Source of the DNA: Antilocapra americana | Taxonomy: Eukaryota; Chordata; Mammalia; Artiodactyla; Antilocapridae | Direction of reading: 5' to 3' | DNA: 64,000 nucleotides | Assembly: GCA_007570785.1 (NCBI GenBank) | Contig: ML664176.1 | Coordinates: 2,563,836-2,627,835 of the forward strand | Part shown: piece by piece, positions 56,584-64,000 of the stretch | Layout of the letters: every line of letters begins with the position of its first letter | Numbering within the stretch: position 1 is the stretch's first letter | Notes under the pieces: generated by a model | What the model saw: the letters and a program-made list of their open reading frames with translations, nothing else | The model's database searches: none | What the model was told of the DNA's origin: nothing | Position numbers and translations under genes: made by a program

Positions 56584-57513
56584 GTGCTAAAGGGGCATGA
56601 ATGGCTGTGAAAACTGAAGCTCTGTGGCCCATGAGAGAAAATCTGTGATTGTGCGGTTCAAGTGCAGCTGAATTTCAGTTACCAGAAGTATCTATTATAT
56701 GAACAGGCCACTTATGCAAATGTAAATAATAAAAATCAAACAAGGAGAGAATCTTTGACTGGTCACCATGGAGGTCAGTGGTGGGTTGTATTTCTGGGTT
56801 TACAGTTAAGATGTATATAGTCTCAACTGGCTATAAAATTGCAGTTGATGGAGCAGTAATTAGGTGTGAGTTTGTTCTCCTTGCTGTCTCCTTCAGGTCA
56901 AAGTGCCATTAAATTGTTTGGTAGTTGTTCTTCCTCTCCCTTCCCTCTCCGTGTAGTTTTCCTCATTTCACTGCCATTCTTTTTCTGCTTCTTGATGGTT
57001 TCCTGGGCTGTTGAGAGTGTTAACAGGATTGCCCTGTCGATGGGAATTTGTTTCCCAATGGTTTCAAAGGGGTTGCATCCAAAAACTGAGGTGGTTTTTA
57101 GAGATGGCTCATCTGTTAACCATATTCTCTTCGCCACCCATGAGAAAGGATGCCAGACTATTCCTTGGCTCTATTCCAAGTGTGTCAACAAATTGCTTTC
57201 CAGTTCACCAAGGGCAGAGTAATCTTAAGTAAACATGGCCGTTGGAAGAGAGCAAATATTGGTCTTGGCAGTTGTAGTCTCTTGAGTGTCTGGTCCCTCT
57301 CGTGTTAGTGGACAAAAGAAGAGCTACAGCAGAAGGCATGACATCAAATATCGCATCTGTTTGAAGAATAGTGGTAGAAATATGTAAATACAGAACTTGC
57401 ATTTACAGACAGTAAATACAGACAGTAGCATTCTTCCCCCTCTCCCTCCTCCCTCCCTCACCCTCTCTGAACAAGTCTGAATCTTCCTTTCACTTTTCAT
57501 TTCACTTGTTTCA
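56584..57513. other. No recognised feature
   Basis: Unique-looking DNA. A pyrimidine tract lies at 57434-57470. Confidence 0.5.
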
Positions 57514-57746
57514 GCCTGGTCTTCTTAACTTGAGTCAATTGATATTTAGGCCTGATAATTCTTTGCTGTGTGGAGTGGTCCAGTACGTGGGTGCATGTTG
57601 AGCAGTGTCCTTGTCCTCTACCCATCAAATGCTGGTAGCCCCTCTCCCTAGTCAGTTGTGGCAGCTAAAATTGTCTCCAAACAATGCCAAATGTCCCGTT
57701 AACTGGGGAAGGGTGCACAAAGTCATCTGAGGCTGAGAAACACCAG
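57514..57746 (-). mobile_element. MER5A-like hAT-Charlie element
   Basis: TAGGCCTGATAATTCTTTGC, GTCCTTGTCCTCTACCCATC, TCTCCAAACAATGCCAAATG and GGCTGAGAAACACC: MER5A block order in antisense, diverged. Confidence 0.8.
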
Positions 57747-57774
57747 CTTAAGCCAATCTTTTGCAAAGAAAGGA

Positions 57775-57852
57775 GGCTTTCCAGGTGATGCTAGTGGTTA
57801 AGAATTTGCTTGCCAATGCAGAAGACACAAGAGACGCAGGTTCAACCTCTGG
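57775..57852 (+). repeat. Bov-tA tRNA-like head only
   Basis: GGCTTTCCAGGTGATGCTAG, then TTGCCAATGCAGAAGACACA and GACGCAGGTTCAACCTCTGG. The Bov-A part is missing after the B-box region, so it is 3'-truncated or disrupted. Confidence 0.8.
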
Positions 57853-58462
57853 AGAGGGTCCTGAATTTGATGATGGAAAGGGTAAGGGTGTGTGTGTGCT
57901 GGGTACGGAGGAGTGGTGGTTCAATTCCTCAACCTTGACTCCTGTTTCTTGTGAGTCCTCTTTCAGCCTAGTTGTGCTCAATCTGGTCATGATATGGGCC
58001 TCACACAAGTGAGGCTAGTAGGTCGTTGGTCAAATGGGCGTTATTGGCTGTTAGCTTTCAGAGCAGGCTTATTCCCTGACTTGTTGCCATTCCTCTGGTG
58101 GCTTTAAGATGGGGATGCCAATCACAGCGAGGATGCCTGACACCTGGCACCTTTCCATTGCTTGATTGCTCACCTGGGCAGCAAAGCATGACAGGAGTCT
58201 ATTGCCTATCACGCCTGTGAATCAGTCAAACTTAGTTCATGTCATCGGAGGGGAAGGTGCCGAACTTGGATGTCAAGGTGACACATTGTTTGGGCAGATG
58301 TATTTCCTGGATCTTCTCAAGCGTGACTGCCTGTATGTACAGCTGGCTAGTTGTGCTTCCTTAGAAAACTTACAGAAAAGACTACATCCCTATGGAACTG
58401 TTGATCTGCCTTTAAAGCCAGAGGCATTTTTATCATTTACACATACTTTCAGAATTTTGAGT
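57853..58462. other. No recognised feature
   Basis: Unique-looking DNA. An open frame at 58166-58504 (112 codons) lies mostly here and does not resemble a known protein. Confidence 0.45.
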
Positions 58463-58605
58463 GTGTTGCAGTGTTGTTATCAAAGTAACACAGTTAGGTT
58501 ATAAACAATGTACTGTGCCTTCATGTAGTGACTCTCATTTATTTGTTTTTGTTTTTTAATTGGAAATTGGAAGCATCTGCAGAAGCAGAAAGTGCAGTAG
58601 GAGCT
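58463..58605. repeat. Duplicated block B, first copy
   Basis: 143 bases that recur at 59674-59816 with a single difference (G at about 58573 versus A). Here block B is followed by 82 bases and then block A. Confidence 0.97.
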
Positions 58606-58830
58606 CCACCGTACCCACCCCCTCCTTCAGTGATTATTAACTTACAATCCGTTTTGTTTCATCAAGATCTCCTTCTTCTCCACTCACTTGATTAGTTTAA
58701 ATCCTCAGCATTGCATTTCATCTGTATATATTTCAGTATGTAACTCTAAAAGACTGAAGCTTTTTTTTTCCTAAACGTAATTATCATCTCTAAAAATAAA
58801 TGAATCAATGTTAAACCTAAAAGTGCCTTT
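58550..58830 (-). repeat. Possible ancient L1 3' region
   Basis: TTTTAATTGGAAATTGGAAG, AGTGATTATTAACTTACAAT, GCATTTCATCTGTATATATT, CAGTATGTAACTCTAAAAGA: the continuous order of an old L1M-type 3' region in antisense. This supports the first locus as the ancestral arrangement. Confidence 0.5.
58688..58761. repeat. Duplicated block A, first copy
   Basis: 74 bases from TTGATTAGTTTAAATCCTCA to AAAGACTGAAGCT, identical to 59599-59672. Confidence 0.97.
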
Positions 58831-58919
58831 GTACTAAATATCTGTTGCCTTTGGTTGATGTGTTTCCTCTGTCCCTTTTGCTCTGCTCTGGGCTCTCCTT
58901 CATCTAATTATGATATTCA

Positions 58920-59045
58920 AGGGCAGAACAGGTCTCGGAAACCATCTTTCCTTCTCTTTGTTTCCAGCGTATTGATACATGAAGGTGTTAGGCCTAGTGC
59001 CTGGCCTGGTAGAAACATAGTAAGTACTTGCTTATTCTCAAATTC
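58920..59045 (+). repeat. Possible L2 3' end
   Basis: GGGCAGAACAGGTCTCGGAA, TAGTGCCTGGCCTGGTAGAA, ACATAGTAAGTACTTGC: L2 3' end order on the plus strand. Confidence 0.5.
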
Positions 59046-59243
59046 TGTGAGTTCTTCCTTTCAGGTTCTCTGGCTTGACCTGGGGCACAGTCCTTTTCTC
59101 AAGGAAGATACTCAGCTGGCAGATACCTTAAACTGCTTTGTAGCTTCTCCTCACCACACATGTGCTCTTGGGTGGGCCTGTAAGCTTCCCCTCTCCTCCC
59201 CTACCCTTAAATGAAGCCTTTCAGTCTACTCTCTGCCAAACTT

Positions 59244-59531
59244 AAAATTTTTTAAAATTTATTTGTTGGGCTACACTGGGTCTTTGTTGCTTTGCTTGTG
59301 CTTTCAAGCAAAAGTTGCAGTGAGCAGGGGCTACTCTCTGGTTGTGGTGTGCGGGCTTATTACACCAGCTTCTCTTGTTGCAGAGCATGGACTCTAGAGT
59401 ATGGGCTCAGTAGTCATGGCAGGTGGGCTTAGTTGCTCCATGGCATGCAGGATCTTCCCAGACCAGGGATCGAACCTGTGTCCCCTGCATTAGCAGGTGA
59501 ATTCTCAACCACAGAACCACCATGGAAGTCG
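59244..59531 (-). repeat. CHR-type SINE
   Basis: Antisense, near full-length, A-rich tail left, head ending GAACCACCATGGAAGTC. Perfect 12-bp duplication TCTGCCAAACTT at 59232-59243 and 59532-59543. Confidence 0.95.
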
Positions 59532-59598
59532 TCTGCCAAACTTTTCTATGCTAGAATATGTGGTAGCAGCCAGAGATCTGAAGTCCATGAGAGTGAAG

Positions 59599-59816
59599 TT
59601 GATTAGTTTAAATCCTCAGCATTGCATTTCATCTGTATATATTTCAGTATGTAACTCTAAAAGACTGAAGCTAGTGTTGCAGTGTTGTTATCAAAGTAAC
59701 ACAGTTAGGTTATAAACAATGTACTGTGCCTTCATGTAGTGACTCTCATTTATTTGTTTTTGTTTTTTAATTGGAAATTGGAAACATCTGCAGAAGCAGA
59801 AAGTGCAGTAGGAGCT
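59599..59816. repeat. Duplicated blocks A then B, second locus
   Basis: Block A (59599-59672), one extra base, then block B (59674-59816). Compared with 58463-58761 the order is swapped and the 82 bases between the blocks are absent. Near-identity shows the event is recent. Flanking sequences (GAGAGTGAAG left, AGTAATCAAGC right) are unrelated to the source. Confidence 0.97.
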
Positions 59817-60911
59817 AGTAATCAAGCACTTTCTATGAATGACAAAGCTGAGCCTGGAATACTGCTTGCTGCCACCTTGATTCCAGGCTCTGTCATAGCC
59901 CCTGCTTTTCCTTAGTCACTGTTGCCCTGGCAGGACATTCCCAGGTCCCCGGGGTCTGGAGGAGGGGTCAACTCCCTGCTCCCACCTCCCAGTTGCCCTT
60001 CCTGCAAATCCATCACTTCTTGCTACCACACCCCTCCTTGTCCAGTGGCTCCTTCCCCACCACGTGCTGTCCCTGGGGCTCAATGCCACTCATCCCCCTG
60101 GAGCTGATCCCTGACTCATGGGCCTTCCCACCTTCCCAGGCACCTGCATGGTTGGCAGCTCCAGCCACCACTGCAGGTGTGCCCTTTAACAACCCAGCAG
60201 ACCCTTGACAGGCTCTCTGTCAAGGCCTTGCCTTCCACTTTCCATAACCACACCCCAAGGCAGGTATTGGTTTACCAGGAATAGCAGCTCTCTTGAGAGT
60301 TTCTTTGCACCCTGGTGACACCATGAATCTCCACTCTTTGACCTCACTAAAACCTCCCTGTGGAAACTCCTCTCCTCCCACTCAATTAGAATCCCCTGCT
60401 CACACTTCCTCCTTGACTGGGGGACCCGAGCTTGGACCCCCATGCCCTTGCCCTGGGCATTGGAGAATGAAGGCTTCCTCTGGGGACACTGCTAGAGGCT
60501 GGTGCCTACACCCACTGGGATCCACAGCCGCTTCTCAGCTTCTTCCCACATGGTGTCCTTTTAGGGGCCCCTGGTCTATACACACTTAGGTTCCCCTGGG
60601 AAGCACTCAGACTTCTCACCTTGTTTGAGTCCCCTTACTGCAGCTCCTCCTTGACACCCACTTCTCATAGAGAACACCCCTCCCATCCCACATAGAGAAT
60701 GGAGCTCCCTGAGGTGCCCCCTGACCCACTTGCCTCCTCTCCCGGCCAGTGTCCAGTGTGAGGAAAGAGCTCTGGGGCAGAAGAAGCTTCCTCTGCCCCC
60801 TCTCCCCAAATTTCTTTTCTCCAAGAGTCCCCCTCCTCCTCTGGGCTGTGGCTTCTTTCCTTCAGTCTACAAATTCAAATCCCTGAGTTCTCTAGCATCG
60901 GAACCCAGCAT
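59817..60911. other. Pyrimidine-rich stretch, no recognised feature
   Basis: About one kilobase clearly richer in C and T on the plus strand than its neighbours. The short open frames on either strand follow from low stop-codon density, not from coding signal. No repeat family recognised. Confidence 0.45.
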
Positions 60912-61015
60912 CCCCATAATCCTGAGGGCTATGCGTTATTAGCCCTTTTTATAGATGAGGACACTGAGGCTTAGAGGGGAAGTAATTGGCCGGGCATGAA
61001 CAGCTGGTGACTACT
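60912..61015 (+). repeat. MIR SINE remnant
   Basis: CATAATCCTGAGGGCTATGC, ATAGATGAGGACACTGAGGC, GGGCATGAACAGCTGGTGAC: MIR core and 3' half. Confidence 0.75.
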
Positions 61016-61219
61016 GGCCATGGGTTGGGTGTATGGATGCTGACTCCTTGCGCAGCCCTTGACTTGGGTCACAGACATGGGGAGGACTCAGCCTTCTTAG
61101 TAGCTTCTCTGTGGGATGACCCAGTGCTTAGGAAATGGAGTCTGAGATTGATTGTAATTGAAGTGACAGTCAGTGCGAGTCATTTGATGCTTAAGCTGCT
61201 TAACTCTCTGCTCCTTGAT

Positions 61220-61330
61220 ATTTTGGGTACCATCTGTCTTGTTGTCTCAATCGTGAATTCTTTAGAGGCTACCTCTTCAGTTTTCTGTTCCTCAGAACCC
61301 TTTGTGTATGGTTGATGCTTACTAATGAGC
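61220..61330 (+). repeat. Possible L2 3' end
   Basis: TACCATCTGTCTTGTTGTCT, then CCTTTGTGTATGGTTGATGC and TTACTAATGAGCTCC: loose L2 order. Confidence 0.35.
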
Positions 61331-61669
61331 TCCTTACTCACCTAAAAATTTTTGGCTTTTAACTTCAACCTAGAAGGCTTTTTGAAAACAGCATTACTTG
61401 ATTTCCTTGCATATTTAATGAACACTTGACATTTTTGTTTAGTTGAGTTGTAATCATTCCACATATGAACTTTAGTTTGTTTATAATTTAATAGTCAATC
61501 AGGACCCACCACTTACATATCATATCACAAAGTGATTTATAATCCATGGCATTTTATTTTATTTTTTAAATACATAAATATTTTAAAAATGCAAACTAAG
61601 CTTTAAAATGTTTAAAGGTATAATTTATAAGATATAAAATGTGACTCTTTCAAAAGTTTAAATAACAGG
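61331..61669. other. No recognised feature
   Basis: AT-rich DNA. Confidence 0.5.
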
Positions 61670-62230
61670 CTGTGAACTGAAAAGGCTCAGAGTGAGAGAC
61701 AAGAAAAAATACTACAAACACATATAGTGACTTTTAGACTAACAAAAGCAATGATACTACTCTAAATGCTTCCAGATTGAAATAGCAGATCTTTTACAAA
61801 GAAAGAAGCTTGCCATCAGACTTTACTGTTTGCAGAAACACAGTTGAAAAATGAATTTTTAAATGCTAAAAGAACTTTAAGCCTGCAATTTTCCTATCTA
61901 GCACAATATCATTTAAATGTTAAAGTGAAAGACAATACAAGGGCAAAATAAAAATAAGTTCAGGTATATGCCCTCAAAAACGTACCACCAAAAGCCAGCA
62001 CTGAAAATATTTTTGCAGTAAGTATTCAAGTAAAAGAGAAGTAATCCAGGAGATGTTGCATGAGAGGTAGAAATTAGGGCTTATCAATACCTTAGTAAAG
62101 TGACTGTTGTTTTAAAACTAAGATCAAAGAACAGGAAAAAAAGAATATACAAAAAACCTCAACATTGATTGTGATAGGATTGGAGAATAATTGGGAAAAT
62201 AGTGATCATCTTAAAAAAACAACAACTCCA
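61670..62230 (+). mobile_element. Ancient L1M-like ORF2 end/3' UTR remnant
   Basis: A-rich sense sequence in old L1 order: AGAAGCTTGCCATCAGACTT, TGCAATTTTCCTATCTAGCA, AGTGAAAGACAATACAAGGG, AAGCCAGCACTGAAAATATT. No open frame survives. Confidence 0.5.
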
Positions 62231-62288
62231 TTAGATCTGGTTAGGCAGTTAAAAAATGTACACATCCATATATGTCCTCTGGGACGAT

Positions 62289-62662
62289 AAAGAAGGCCAA
62301 GCACTGAAAAATTGGTGCTTTCGAATTGTGGTGCTGGAGAAGACTCTTGAGAGTTCCTTGGACAACAAGGAGATCAAACCAGTCCATCTGAAAGGAAATC
62401 AACCCTGAATACTTACTTACTGAAAGAACTGATGTTGAAGCTGAAGCTCCAATACTTTGACTACCTGATGCGAAGAGCTGACTCACTGCAAAAGACGCTG
62501 ATGCTGGGAAAGGTTGAAGGCAGAAGGAGAAGAGGGTGACAGAAGATGAGAAGGTTGAATGGCATCACTGATTCAATGGACATGAACTTGGGCAACCTCC
62601 AAGAGATAGTGTGGGAGGCCTGGCTTGCCACAGTCCACAGGATCACAAAAGAGTTGGACTCT
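62289..62662 (+). mobile_element. BovB LINE 3' end
   Basis: Sense BovB: GGTGCTGGAGAAGACTCTTG, TACCTGATGCGAAGAGCTGA, TGGACATGAACTTGGGCAAC, then AGGATCACAAAAGAGTTGGA. Extends further 5' than the other sense copies here. Frames are broken. Confidence 0.95.
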
Positions 62663-62671
62663 GTGCGTTCA

Positions 62672-62743
62672 TTGATTGGGTTTGATTCCTTTTTGGGGAA
62701 CTAAGATTCTGTAAGCTGTATGGTATAGCCAAAAAAAAAAAAA
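62672..62743 (+). repeat. CHR-type SINE 3' part
   Basis: GGGTTTGATTCCTTTTTGGG, AACTAAGATTCTGTAAGCTG, GTATAGCC then A13. The only sense-oriented CHR copy in the window; its 5' end is missing and it abuts the BovB 3' end. Confidence 0.75.
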
Positions 62744-62799
62744 GCTATAATTGAAGAAAAATGGCACTGTTAACTGTAGAGGTAGAAATATTATAGTGT

Positions 62800-63254
62800 T
62801 GTTGCAGGAAGAGGGACACCTTCCAGGGCTTGAAACTGGGCTCTTGTCTAACACTGAGAGATGAATTGTCCGAGGAGACACATGTGCTGACTAAGCAAGA
62901 GATTTTATTGGGAAAGGGCACCCGGGTGGAGAGCAGTTGGGTAAGGGAACCCAGGAGAACAGCTTTGCCATGTGGCTCCCATGGTGATGGGATTAGTTTC
63001 CGGGTTGTCTTTAGCCAGTCATTCTGACTCAGAGCCCTTCCTGGTGGTGCACACCTGGTTCAGCCAAGATGGTTTCTGGGAGGTGGTCGGACATGTGGGT
63101 CTCCTTCTGACCTTTCCTGAACTCTTCCGGTTGGTGCTGGCTTGTTAGTTGCGTGTTCCTTAGCAGGACCTCCTGTCGTAAAACCACTCATGCAAATGGT
63201 TACTATGGTGCCTGGCCAGGGTGGGCGGTTTCAGCCGGTGTGCTTCCCCTGACA
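62800..63254 (-). mobile_element. Antisense LTR, BTLTR1-like (ERVK class)
   Basis: On the minus strand it begins TGTCAGGGGAAGCACACC and ends CCTGCAACA, so it has TG...CA ends. The polyadenylation signal is within CCAATAAAATCTC (62903-62915 in antisense). Blocks such as GCACCCGGGTGGAGAGCAGT and CTCATGCAAATGGTTACTAT match my memory of bovine BTLTR1. About 17 bases near 62980 seem deleted. AGTGTT on the left and AGCGTT on the right are a possible 6-bp target duplication with one mismatch. No internal viral genes adjoin it: a solo LTR. Confidence 0.8.
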
Positions 63255-64000
63255 GCGTTATGGACCCTAATACTAGCTGTGTCTTGGAGATAGTTCTACC
63301 TTATTCACCCTCTTGTAAGTGAGGGTTTTTCCTTCCTAAAAATGTAGTTTCTGTTCCCTTGCCCCTTTATTACCTTTGGCCTCCCAACTCCTACACATGA
63401 AGAATGAGATGATCAGAAAATGAAGGATTCTGGTGGGTTGGTTTAGATTAGTGTTTCTGAAAGGAACCATCAGTAATTTAATTTATAATTTGTTTTGGTC
63501 TGATCTACTTTTGTGTGTCAATAAAAAATACAATAAAGATGAAATATTTAAAACAGACATAAACTATAAGCACTTTTATTTTTATTACATTCAACCAATA
63601 TAAATACTTTGTCAAATTACTATAAAACTTTCCAAATGTTTACTCTCAATTTCTGTACTTGTGTTATTGCAGACCAGTCACAAACTAGTTGTGGGCAGAC
63701 CACCCTGTGGATAGTGCTGGGCTAGACAGTGGAGGTTTTACTTTGTTCATCAATTTCCATGGAGTCCAATTTTTTTGTTAAACTTTTTTGAAATTGCTCC
63801 AACTTATTCTGATCTCTGCTGATAACAAAGAAACACAGCTAGGAAGAGCTGTAAAGTCTACTGACCTTAAGAGGTCAGGCAGAATGTTTGACTTTAAAAA
63901 AAAAATCACTGTTCAACCTTATGTTTAATCAGATGTTCATTATTTCATCCATTGGAAACCAATAGAAGGCAGGTAAGTGGCTTTCCTCCTCATTTATGGA
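63255..64000. other. No recognised feature
   Basis: Unique-looking, AT-rich at 63,470-63,660. No coding or repeat family recognised up to the window end. Confidence 0.5.

Noticed and set aside
58463..59816. Simple tandem duplication to explain the A/B blocks
   Set aside because: Order is swapped, the 82-base spacer is missing and 837 unrelated bases intervene.

Overview
The window is vertebrate nuclear DNA from a ruminant, most likely cattle or another bovine. The interspersed repeats show this: BovB (RTE-clade LINE) fragments, Bov-tA and Bov-A2 SINEs, CHR-type cetartiodactyl SINEs, bovine-type L1 3' ends, and an antisense LTR matching my memory of bovine BTLTR1. Family names come from recognising consensus sequences by eye, not from a database search.

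No protein-coding gene, coding exon, rRNA, tRNA gene or CRISPR array can be supported. All open frames are short. The best ones are reverse-transcriptase relics inside L1 or BovB (about 5.3, 18.7, 25.2 and 51.5 kb). The window therefore looks intergenic or deep-intronic. It contains one assembly gap (400 Ns, 5612-6011).

Layout. 0-5 kb: a CHR SINE, a short hAT-like element with an 8-bp target-site duplication (TSD), a Bov-A unit. 5.1-6.8 kb: a nested stack in which an old MIR is split by an L1, which is itself split by a 5'-inverted L1, the gap and a Bov-tA. 8-14 kb: MIRs, a mariner-like mini-element inside a MIR, Bov-tA and CHR SINEs. 15.6-17.6 kb: ancient antisense L1 with two young SINEs in it. 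18-24 kb: two BovB 3' ends, SINEs, short L1 tails. 24.8-25.8 kb: a young 5'-inverted L1. 26-32 kb: L1 tails, CHR and Bov-A2 SINEs. 32-42 kb: sparse, with a second short inverted L1 at 36.2 kb. 42.9-45.0 kb: ancient L1, Bov-A2 and an ERV1-like LTR with a 50-bp tandem repeat. 45-48.8 kb: mostly unique DNA, including a candidate regulatory block near 47.6-47.9 kb. 48.8-64 kb: L1 with a SINE in it, BovB, nested Bov-A, MER5A, a rearranged local duplication at 58.5/59.7 kb, and a BovB - CHR tail - LTR series at 62.3-63.3 kb.

The most notable observations are: (i) two blocks at 58,463-58,761 that recur at 59,599-59,816 almost identical but in swapped order, as expected from a circular intermediate or template switching; (ii) three L1 insertions with 5' inversions typical of twin priming, two of which switch strand at the G-rich tract of the L1 3' UTR; (iii) a strong orientation skew of the CHR SINEs (11 of 12 on the minus strand). 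No new functional system was found.
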